The position numbers and the translations under genes were made by a program. Of a stretch of DNA of 7,151 nucleotides, positions 1 to 5,330 are shown piece by piece. The DNA is from DAOTWP01 sp034435675 (GTDB taxonomy: Bacteria > Chloroflexota > Anaerolineae > Aggregatilineales > Phototrophicaceae). Every line of letters begins with the position of its first letter. Position 1 is the first letter of the stretch. A model generated the notes under the pieces. The model had not been told where the DNA came from. It did not search any database and saw nothing but the letters and a program-made list of their open reading frames with translations. The DNA is taken from assembly GCA_034435675.1 (NCBI GenBank), contig DAOTWP010000028.1, positions 1 through 7,151 of the forward strand, in the 5' to 3' direction.

Positions 1-70
1 GCAGTTAAGCCCGCAAGCGCTGATGGTACTGCGTGGGAAGCTGCGTGGGAGAGTAAGCCGCTGCCAACCT
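1..70 (+). rRNA. rrf: 5S ribosomal RNA, 3' part (5' end cut by window edge)
   Basis: The first 70 bases read as the second half of a bacterial 5S rRNA: loop C/helix III (GCAGTTAAGCCCGC), the loop E strands GATGGTA (22-28) and GAGAGTA (49-55), and the 3' strand of helix I (GCTGCCAACC, ending near 70). Helix IV is formed by 29-36 and 41-48 closed by a GAAG loop; both strands are the same octamer, CTGCGTGG, pairing with itself through four G-U wobbles. About 45-50 bases of the 5' half lie left of the window. This implies a 16S-23S-5S or 23S-5S operon upstream, transcribed towards the SGNH hydrolase. The exact 3' end is uncertain by a few bases. Confidence 0.93.
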
Positions 71-339
71 CCCTTTTCTCACAGTGTTGTTTTGTATTCT
101 CCCTCCCCCCTTGTTTTGCCCGCTTCCTGCTTTGTTAAGCCAACGTGCGAAATTCGCCCATGCAATGCGAATGCTATACAGGCGCACTTTGAGGCAGACA
201 ACCCTGGCGCAGTCACGCGAACCCGTTGGTGAGTTGCATTCGGCTGGTGGCTTTGTAGTTATGGCTTGCCTCGCTTGAATGCGCGCTGGTCGCTGGTTGT
301 GCGCCCGTATTTTGGCTTTATCCTTCCTGCAATTCCCTC
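71..339. other. intergenic region after the rRNA operon
   Basis: No convincing gene is seen here. The first 60 bases are pyrimidine-rich on the + strand, with several short T runs and a C6 run, and may help end rRNA transcription. I find no strong GC hairpin followed by a T tract apart from the 5S structure itself. Reading frames crossing this region have no ribosome binding site, no recognisable motif and atypical composition. No tRNA cloverleaf was found. Confidence 0.6.
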
Positions 340-345
340 TATAAT
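317..345 (+). promoter_or_regulatory. candidate promoter of the SGNH hydrolase gene
   Basis: A perfect -10 hexamer TATAAT lies at 340-345. The best -35 at 17 bp spacing is TTTATC (317-322), which is weak. Transcription would start near 352, giving a leader of about 95 bases before the ATG at 446. The leader is GT-rich and holds a small hairpin (GTGTG 405-409 with CACAC 414-418). The location inside the longer reading frame argues against translation starting at 266. Confidence 0.5.
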
Positions 346-445
346 CAGCGCGCTGTGCCTTGTGCCTGTTGTGTGCCGCCATACCATGTGTGCATCTACA
401 CGCTGTGTGTCAGCACACGCAAAGATCACGGAGCATTCTGACCCT

Positions 446-1966
446 ATGACCCCTACGCTACAGTCCCTGCCGGGGCGTCGCCTGGCGCTGGCGCTGGTTC
501 TCGTCGCGGACCTGCTGCTGCTGCTGCTGTTGTTGTTGACCCGCATCACGCGCGTCACCGACACTGATACACCGTTTATCACGCTCGAATTTGTGCTGCT
601 GCTTGCTGCTGCCCTCATCGCGGCGGTGGTATCCCTCTGGCTGGCGAATACGCGCCGCTTTGATGCCGCGCTGCTGCGGCTGGCTGCTGTGCAGCGCTGG
701 CTGCTGCTCATTGGTGCGGCAGTGGTGGGGCTGGGTGTGCTGTTTGGCGGGGCTGTGCTGGCAGATGCCTTGCGTCCCTATCTCGCGCCGTTCCTGTTGT
801 GGGCGCTGGTCTGCCTGGCAGCACTGGCGGTGCTGCTGCTGACGGGGCAGGGGAGTAGCGGCGCTGCACCGCTGGTCAGAACCCTGCGGCGCGGGCTGTT
901 CATCCTGACCTTGAGTACGCTCCTGCCGGTACTACTGCTGGAGCTTGGCGTGCGCTTCTACTTCCGCACCTTTGGCACTGAAACGGAGCGCGTCGCCTAT
1001 GTCTACTCATGGAATGAGATCAACGCGCTGACGTCACGATTTCGTGCCGTGCCCTATCTAAACTACGGCTTGTCGCCCAATTACCCCGGTCATAACAGCT
1101 TTGGCTTTCGTGGGGCAGAATTCAGCATCGCCAGGACGGAGGGCACCTTCCGCATCGTCGCCATGGGGGGGTCAACAACTTACGGTTTTCTGATTGACGA
1201 CTGGCAGCAGGCGTATCCCCCTCAGCTTGAAACGATCCTGCGCGACACTTATGGCTACAGCAGTGTCGAGGTCATTAACGCCGGTGTGCCCGCGTATGCA
1301 ACGTGGGAAACTTTGGCTGCCTTTGAGTATCGCGTGCTCGACTTGCAACCCGATTTGATTATTGTCTATGATGGCATCAACGATCTCGGCGCGCGTGCCA
1401 TCCCGCCGGAGGATTATGCGGGTATTCCTGGCAGCGCGGGCACGTGGCAGGCGCAGGGTCCCGATCTTGGTCCGAGCGCTCTGTATCGCTATATCGCGAT
1501 CAATCTTGGCTGGATGGGCGACCCGAACGAACTGGAATACCGCTTTCTACCTTTTGACCCCACGCTGGTCTGCTGTGATCAGTATTCCGATGAAGCAATC
1601 GCCGCGCATTTTGCTGCGAACCCGCCGATTTACTTCGAGCGCAACCTGCGCAACCTGGTCGCTATTGCCGATGCACACGGCGTGCAGGTGGTTTTCTCAA
1701 GCTGGACTTATTATCCCGAAGCGACCACCGGGAGTTTTAACCTGATGGCGCTGGATTATCGCCAGCAGGCAATCGCGGAGCAGAACGAGGTCCTGCGCAG
1801 TCTGGGCGCGGACACCAGCGCGGCATTTTACGATTTGCATGCGGACTACCCGCTGGATCGGGCACTGTGGTTCGATGATGGTATCCATATGACCCCGGCA
1901 GGCACGCGCGTGCAGGCGGAGCTTTACGCCACTTTTCTGGTGGAATCCGGGCTGCTGCCGGAATAA
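446..1966 (+). CDS. membrane-anchored SGNH/GDSL-family hydrolase
   Basis: A 506-residue protein with five predicted membrane segments (about residues 11-32, 44-67, 85-106, 112-132, 150-172) and a C-terminal SGNH hydrolase domain (about 235-500). Arginines cluster in the loops at 68-84 and 133-149, so by the positive-inside rule the catalytic domain lies outside the cytoplasm. Family motifs are intact: block I GGST with nucleophile Ser243, block II Gly280 (NAG), block III GIND with Gly310 and Asn312, and block V DGIH with Asp478 and His481. The family hydrolyses ester bonds of lipids, sugars or acylated cell-wall polymers; the substrate cannot be read here. ATG 446 is preferred because GGAG lies at 430-433 and the likely promoter is at 317-345. 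The frame stays open back to 266, but the extra 60 residues are not family-like. Nine leucines in a row (23-31) are coded by CTG/TTG triplets. Its 3' end overlaps the convergent permease gene. Confidence 0.9.
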   Translation: MTPTLQSLPGRRLALALVLVADLLLLLLLLLTRITRVTDTDTPFITLEFVLLLAAALIAAVVSLWLANTRRFDAALLRLAAVQRWLLLIGAAVVGLGVLFGGAVLADALRPYLAPFLLWALVCLAALAVLLLTGQGSSGAAPLVRTLRRGLFILTLSTLLPVLLLELGVRFYFRTFGTETERVAYVYSWNEINALTSRFRAVPYLNYGLSPNYPGHNSFGFRGAEFSIARTEGTFRIVAMGGSTTYGFLIDDWQQAYPPQLETILRDTYGYSSVEVINAGVPAYATWETLAAFEYRVLDLQPDLIIVYDGINDLGARAIPPEDYAGIPGSAGTWQAQGPDLGPSALYRYIAINLGWMGDPNELEYRFLPFDPTLVCCDQYSDEAIAAHFAANPPIYFERNLRNLVAIADAHGVQVVFSSWTYYPEATTGSFNLMALDYRQQAIAEQNEVLRSLGADTSAAFYDLHADYPLDRALWFDDGIHMTPAGTRVQAELYATFLVESGLLPE

Positions 1967-2916
1967 TCCTCATAAGTTTCCACCTTCACCCACCCGCGCC
2001 GCCATCTGCGCCGCCGCAGCAGGTCGCGCGGGTCAATGCTGGTGATGGCAATTCCCAGCAGGATGACCGCCGTGCCCAGCAGCACGCGGGCATCAAGCGT
2101 TTCTTGCAGGAAGATTGCGCCCAGCGCAAGACTGATCGGGGAGATGACATAGATGCTCAGCGAAGACTTGAACGCGCCCATCTCGCGCACGGTGTAATAG
2201 CCGAGGATGTTGCCCAACGTCGTGTTGCCCAGCACCAGAATGACGACCATCAACAACGATTCGGGATAAATCTGGTTCAGCGGGATCGGGGTGGGTCCCC
2301 CGGCAGCGGGCAGGATGATGTAGGTAAACACGCCCAGGATCGGCACCGAGGCGATGATGTGCCCGGCATTGATCGTCAACGGGTCAAGGTTGTCCTGCAT
2401 CATCTTGCGGCTGAGCACGGCGCAGCTTGCGAAACTCAGCGCCCCGGCAATAATTGCCGCATAACCGAGCAGGTTACCCGCGCCGCCGGTGCCAAATTCC
2501 CGGCTGACGAGGATGATCAACCCGGCAAAGCCCGCCGCCAGCCCCAGCAGCTTGACCGGCGTAATGCGTTCATCTTTGAACCCGAAGTGCGCGAACAGCA
2601 GCGTGAACAACGGGTTCGTGGCGATCAGCACACTTGCCAGCCCGGTATCAACGCCGCTTTGCTGCGCTGCTCCGATCAACACAAACGGAATCGACAGGTT
2701 AAACAATGCCAGCACGACCAGCTTACGCAGGGTTGGTCCGTCCGTGGGAATGTGCCTGCCGGTGGCGCGGATGACGACCAGCATGAGCAGTGCGCTGAGC
2801 ACCACGCGATAAAAGACGAGTTCCGCTGGGTTGAGCTGGCGCAGTGCCACCGCGATGAACAGAAAGCCCGATCCGAAAATCAACGACGAAACCCAGAACG
2901 CTGCCCACTTCTTCAA
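1924..2916 (-). CDS. EamA-family (DMT superfamily) permease, downstream copy
   Basis: A 330-residue inner-membrane permease with the ten-helix, two-EamA-domain layout (about residues 6-137 and 150-293). Recognisable segments are LIFGSGFLF in helix 1, VFYRVVLSAL in helix 2, ATNPLFTLLFAHF (100-111), DERITP followed by a hydrophobic helix, SRKMMQ (169-174), and the end-of-repeat LGAIFLQE (265-272), where Gln replaces the usual Gly. Family members export or import small metabolites or amino acids; no substrate can be assigned. A basic segment RRRRWRR (301-307) opens a 30-residue hydrophilic tail, consistent with a cytoplasmic C-terminus. The chosen start is TTG at 2916, six bases after AGAGGAG (2923-2929); helix 1 begins straight after it. 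A longer frame would begin at 3045 inside the upstream permease gene and add a 43-residue arginine-rich stretch unlike the family. The gap to the upstream paralogue is 40 bp, so they are probably co-transcribed. Confidence 0.9.
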   Translation of the reverse strand: MKKWAAFWVSSLIFGSGFLFIAVALRQLNPAELVFYRVVLSALLMLVVIRATGRHIPTDGPTLRKLVVLALFNLSIPFVLIGAAQQSGVDTGLASVLIATNPLFTLLFAHFGFKDERITPVKLLGLAAGFAGLIILVSREFGTGGAGNLLGYAAIIAGALSFASCAVLSRKMMQDNLDPLTINAGHIIASVPILGVFTYIILPAAGGPTPIPLNQIYPESLLMVVILVLGNTTLGNILGYYTVREMGAFKSSLSIYVISPISLALGAIFLQETLDARVLLGTAVILLGIAITSIDPRDLLRRRRWRRGWVKVETYEDYSGSSPDSTRKVA

Positions 2917-2922
2917 GCGCTG

Positions 2923-2929
2923 CTCCTCT
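2923..2929 (-). promoter_or_regulatory. Shine-Dalgarno site setting a TTG start
   Basis: AGAGGAG on the - strand, six bases before TTG 2916. It is the only good ribosome binding site near the N-terminus of the downstream permease and places the start just before its first membrane helix. Confidence 0.75.
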
Positions 2930-2956
2930 GCTGCTGATAAAACTGCTGCCTGCTGC

Positions 2957-3916
2957 TTAGTCGCCGCCCTGTACCGCCGGACTCGTCCGCACACGATCCA
3001 ACCGTGCTGCCACCCAGCGCCGAATCGGCAGGTTGACAATGGCAATCCCCATGAAGATCAGCCCCGCGCCTGCCAGCAGTGTCACGCCGATATGTTCACC
3101 GAGGAACACTGCGCCAAGCACAACGCCCACTGGCGGCACAACATACGTGACCATCGCCGCCCGCGCCGCGCCCAGTTCGCGCACGATGAAGTAGAAGAAC
3201 ATGTAGGCAATGAACGTGTTCAGCAGCCCCAGCACCAGCACGCCGACCAGCGCCGTATCGCTCACGCTGTCCAGCGGGGTGAAGCCCTGCGCGCTGAACA
3301 GGCTGAACGGCAGCATGACCAGCGCCGCCGTAACCATTGTGCCGCCCGCGATGACCACCGGCTCGACCTTGCCCTGAATGATCTTGCGGCTGTAAACGGT
3401 GAAGGTGGCATAAAACAGCGATGCCAGCACAATCGCGCCGGGACGGGCAATGCTTTCCAGCAAACTTGCGCCCTCCGTGCTGCTGGCGGACAGTTCGCCG
3501 CTGAACAGCACGACCACACCGGTGAAGCCCATTGCCAGCCCGATGATTTTGGCGGGGTTGATACGTTCGTCGCTGAAGGCGAAGTGTGCCACCACCAGCG
3601 TGAACAGCGCCGCCGACGCTTGCAGCACTGCCGCCAGCCCACTGGCGATCACTTCTTCGCCCCAGGTGATCAGCAGATAGGGTGCGACAACATTGCCCAG
3701 CCCGATCAGCGCGATGGCGCCCAGCGTGCGGGCGTCACGCGGGACGGGCACACGCCGCAGCGCAATGACACTGCTCAGCCCGACGGCGGCGATTGCCGTG
3801 CGGATGAACACCACTTCCACAGTCGAAAACTCGCCCACGCCGATGCGAATCAACATGAAGGACGACCCCCAGATCAAGCCCAGAACCCAGAAGGATGCCC
3901 ATGCCCATGCGCGCAT
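2957..3916 (-). CDS. EamA-family (DMT superfamily) permease, upstream copy
   Basis: A 319-residue ten-helix permease with two EamA domains (about residues 6-138 and 158-297). Typical motifs are GLIWGSSFMLIR (13-24), VEVVFIRTAIAA (33-44), the HFAFSDERINP segment (111-121), YSRKIIQ (175-181) and VVPPVGVVLGAVFLGE (259-274), a textbook EamA signature. It shares these landmarks with the downstream permease (FxDERIxP, SRKxxQ, VRExGA), so the two look like an old tandem duplication; a heterodimer is possible but not shown. ATG 3916 is preferred: GAGAAAGG lies about nine bases upstream and the first helix starts immediately. The ATG at 3958 would add 14 polar residues, has no binding site, and falls inside the palindrome at 3945-3965. 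The transported compound is unknown. Regulation may act through that palindrome, which overlaps the likely -10. Confidence 0.92.
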   Translation of the reverse strand: MRAWAWASFWVLGLIWGSSFMLIRIGVGEFSTVEVVFIRTAIAAVGLSSVIALRRVPVPRDARTLGAIALIGLGNVVAPYLLITWGEEVIASGLAAVLQASAALFTLVVAHFAFSDERINPAKIIGLAMGFTGVVVLFSGELSASSTEGASLLESIARPGAIVLASLFYATFTVYSRKIIQGKVEPVVIAGGTMVTAALVMLPFSLFSAQGFTPLDSVSDTALVGVLVLGLLNTFIAYMFFYFIVRELGAARAAMVTYVVPPVGVVLGAVFLGEHIGVTLLAGAGLIFMGIAIVNLPIRRWVAARLDRVRTSPAVQGGD

Positions 3917-3944
3917 AGTGTTTTGCCTTTCTCGAAAAACCCTG

Positions 3945-3965
3945 AACCTGTACAGCATACAGGTT
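3945..3965. promoter_or_regulatory. perfect palindrome, candidate operator of the permease operon
   Basis: Arms AACCTGTA (3945-3952) and TACAGGTT (3958-3965) are exact reverse complements around the 5-base spacer CAGCA. The element sits 29 bases upstream of the permease ATG and covers the candidate -10 (TATGCT on the - strand, 3954-3959). Arm length and spacing resemble dimeric repressor sites of the GntR/TetR type; the regulator is not in this window. It could instead act as an RNA hairpin in the leader. Confidence 0.55.
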
Positions 3966-3983
3966 AAACGCGCACACCGTCTA
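3954..3983 (-). promoter_or_regulatory. candidate proximal promoter of the permease pair
   Basis: On the - strand TATGCT (3954-3959, four of six -10 consensus matches) is preceded, 18 bases away, by TAGACG (3978-3983, four of six -35 matches). Transcription would start near 3947, leaving a leader of about 30 bases with the ribosome binding site. The assignment is moderate because neither hexamer is perfect. Confidence 0.35.
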
Positions 3984-3998
3984 TCCGGTGCTTGCGCG
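3969..3998 (-). other. bulged GC-rich hairpin upstream of the permeases
   Basis: CGCGCA + CACCG (3969-3979) pairs with CGGTG + TGCGCG (3986-3990 and 3993-3998) around a six-base loop, with a two-base CT bulge. On the - strand it is followed by only three Ts, so it is at best a weak terminator for the radical SAM gene, or a leader structure if transcription starts further upstream. Confidence 0.45.
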
Positions 3999-4055
3999 GC
4001 AACTGTTGAAATGTGCGGAAAGAAATAGGAGTCTAGCGAAATCTTGTACCCGCAC

Positions 4056-4084
4056 AGCTTAAATCAGCGCTGGGAGGCTGTCAA
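4056..4084 (-). promoter_or_regulatory. candidate distal promoter for the permease pair
   Basis: A perfect TTGACA (- strand, 4079-4084) is followed after 17 bases by TAAGCT (4056-4061), which matches the -10 consensus at only three positions. If used, it would give a leader of about 130 bases containing the hairpin at 3969-3998, the palindrome at 3945-3965 and an inverted repeat TGTGCGG/CCGCACA (4012-4018 and 4050-4056) near its 5' end. Confidence 0.3.
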
Positions 4085-4095
4085 AGCGTGTGGAC

Positions 4096-5082
4096 TTAGT
4101 TGGTTTCTGAGTCACTGGCGACCTGCTCTGATGCGCTGTCGTGCGGCGCGACGTCGTGCGGCGCGGCAAGTGAGGCGAACGCCTGCTTATAGATCAGCAC
4201 CCGTTCCTGCCCATAAATCGCGCGCAGTTCTGCCAGCCGCTGTGCCTGCCAGTTTTTGTCCAGCAGCAGTGGGTACTCGCGTTGCAGGTAGGTGGTGAAG
4301 CGCGCCGGGGTGTTGGCAGAGTCGGTGTTCTTCTTGAAAAAAAGCACGGTGATGTACGGAATCTCCAGCGCCTTGAAGCGTTGCAGCGTCCCCGGCAGGT
4401 TGTGCCACAGCCCGAATGGACTCAGCGTGGGCACGACCCACACCCCGGCACGACGCAGTGCCGTGATGCCGCGCAGGCGCTGGGCAAAGGGCGGTGTGGC
4501 ATGTTCCCATGCACGGATCAGGTCTTCGCGGTCGGTGCCGACGCTGTAACTGACGACCACTGGCGGACCGCCATCTGTTGTTGGAGTGCTGGCATTGTAG
4601 GCGGCGATGGCACCGGCGTCACGGTCGGGGCGGTAGCGCGTCTGTACGATGATGCGGCGTGGGCGCAGAGCAGGCGGGCTGTCGTTCAGCAGTGTCCAGA
4701 TGGCGCGGGTTTCCAGCGCTGGGACGGCGTAAGGATCGGTGACGCCGCTCCAATAGATCACCTTGTCCGCCAGTGTGCCGCGCTCAAGATGCCGCGCCAG
4801 TTTTGCCAGCACATCGCGCTTGGGGCGCACCTCGAAACCCCACGCTTCGCCATGGTTGCCGCGCAGCGCGCCGGGTGTGAGCATGTTGCCCGATGGCACA
4901 TAACAGAACAGGCAGCCGCCGGGGCAGCCGACCTGCGTCTGCATGGTCAGGTCAAAAGCATCCACAAAGCCGCGTGCCGGGCGCAGGATGTCGGCGTCGC
5001 TGCTGCCGGTGATTCGCGCGGGCGGGGTTTGCCCATGCACGACGGCATAAACACTGGCAAAATCGGGAACTTCTGGGGTCAT
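4096..5082 (-). CDS. SPL-like radical SAM protein (COG1533 type)
   Basis: A 328-residue cytoplasmic protein with a single radical SAM core. CPGGCLFC (Cys53, Cys57, Cys60) is the CxxxCxxC motif that holds the 4Fe-4S cluster and SAM. WSGVTDPYAVPALETR (111-126) and the later VSYSVGTDREDLIRAWE (177-193) followed by RLRGITALRRAGVWVVPTLSPFG resemble the spore photoproduct lyase-related family. The three cluster cysteines are the only ones in the protein, so there is no auxiliary cluster and no cysteine hydrogen donor like that of true spore photoproduct lyase; the reaction is therefore unknown. ATG 5082 was chosen because a strong promoter (-10 at 5115-5120) would start transcription near 5108; the in-frame TTG at 5115 falls in the -10. 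The C-terminal tail carries a duplicated pentapeptide (APHDV/APHDS). The gene stands alone, 179 bp from the permeases. An SOS-box-like element in its promoter hints at damage control. Confidence 0.88.
   Translation of the reverse strand: MTPEVPDFASVYAVVHGQTPPARITGSSDADILRPARGFVDAFDLTMQTQVGCPGGCLFCYVPSGNMLTPGALRGNHGEAWGFEVRPKRDVLAKLARHLERGTLADKVIYWSGVTDPYAVPALETRAIWTLLNDSPPALRPRRIIVQTRYRPDRDAGAIAAYNASTPTTDGGPPVVVSYSVGTDREDLIRAWEHATPPFAQRLRGITALRRAGVWVVPTLSPFGLWHNLPGTLQRFKALEIPYITVLFFKKNTDSANTPARFTTYLQREYPLLLDKNWQAQRLAELRAIYGQERVLIYKQAFASLAAPHDVAPHDSASEQVASDSETN
4138..4165 (-). repeat. 15-bp tandem duplication in the radical SAM tail
   Basis: The 13-mer GTCGTGCGGCGCG occurs at 4138-4150 and 4153-4165 on the + strand, a period of 15 bases that keeps the frame. 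It codes for APHDV then APHDS (residues about 307-316) in a hydrophilic C-terminal tail outside the radical SAM core, and is likely neutral slippage. Confidence 0.8.
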
Positions 5083-5114
5083 CGCCAGTTTTCTCACTGC
5101 TATGCAAGGGAACA

Positions 5115-5138
5115 AGAATAGTACATGCGTTCTATTCT
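5115..5138. promoter_or_regulatory. interrupted palindrome with SOS-box-like core
   Basis: Outer arms AGAATAG (5115-5121) and CTATTCT (5132-5138) are exact reverse complements. Between them the - strand reads GAACGCATGTAC (5121-5132, sharing one base with each arm), one mismatch from the GAAC-N4-GTTC core of the Bacillus-type LexA (DinR) box, with purine and pyrimidine preferences also met. The element fills the -35/-10 spacer and covers the -10, where a bound repressor would block RNA polymerase. LexA itself is not in the window, so the regulator is inferred. Confidence 0.45.
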
Positions 5139-5143
5139 GTCAA
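5115..5143 (-). promoter_or_regulatory. strong sigma-70-type promoter of the radical SAM gene
   Basis: On the - strand a perfect -35 TTGACA (5138-5143) is followed by exactly 17 bases and the -10 TATTCT (5115-5120, four of six). Transcription should start near 5108, leaving a leader of about 26 bases. This is the best-formed promoter in the window. Confidence 0.72.
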
Positions 5144-5271
5144 GGGCGGTTTGCCGGTTGCGCTGTACTGGTGGCATGACGATCCGACTGCGCGCCAGCC
5201 TCTAGCGCGGTGTCAACGCCCATGGGCACAGCGCCCTGCAAGGCGCGGGCGGTGGCTGGGAGCGCAGTCAC

Positions 5272-5306
5272 CAAACAAAACGAGGCGCACCTGCTGGCAC
5301 GCCTCG
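5272..5306 (-). terminator. intrinsic terminator of the PaaK-like gene
   Basis: On the - strand CGAGGCG (5300-5306) pairs with CGCCTCG (5281-5287). The stem can extend inward through two wobbles and two C-G pairs to an AGCA loop, about 11 pairs in all, and is followed by TTTTGTTTG (5280-5272). It begins 25 bases after the stop of the PaaK-like gene and separates it from the radical SAM promoter. Confidence 0.85.
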
Positions 5307-5330
5307 CGGTTACAGCTTAACCTGGCTGGC

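Noticed and set aside
5..382. - strand open frame spanning the 5S rRNA and the intergenic region
   Set aside because: Overlaps structural RNA and has a low-complexity basic translation with no start signal.
266..445. N-terminal extension of the SGNH hydrolase
   Set aside because: The best -10 box lies inside it, it has no ribosome binding site, and the cysteine-rich peptide is unlike the family.
1927..1962. Bidirectional terminator between the convergent genes
   Set aside because: Only 4-5-bp inverted repeats (for example TCCGG/CCGGA at 1946-1962) are present, with no T tract on either strand.
2104..2937. Long + strand open frame opposite the downstream permease (277 codons)
   Set aside because: It is antisense to a clear ten-helix permease; the translation is a polar Gln/Asp/Arg-rich composition with no motif, as expected for the complement of membrane-protein codons.
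3948..3962. E. coli-type LexA box (CTG...CAG) in the permease palindrome
   Set aside because: The spacing between CTG and CAG is nine bases, not ten, and the spacer lacks the AT-rich run of that box.
2831..3967. Long + strand open frame opposite the upstream permease (378 codons)
   Set aside because: Same reason: His/Gln/Arg-rich shadow without family features, crossing both permease genes and their promoter region.
3945..3998. Two-hairpin guanidine-II (mini-ykkC) riboswitch upstream of the EamA genes
   Set aside because: The loops do not carry the required ACGR sequence and the stems differ in length and bulging.
4282..5121. Long + strand open frame opposite the radical SAM gene (279 codons)
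   Set aside because: Antisense to an intact CxxxCxxC radical SAM protein; no ribosome binding site or domain.
5231..5246. Second hairpin GCGCC/GGCGC as another terminator
   Set aside because: Five-base arms with no following T run; likely incidental in GC-rich intergenic DNA.
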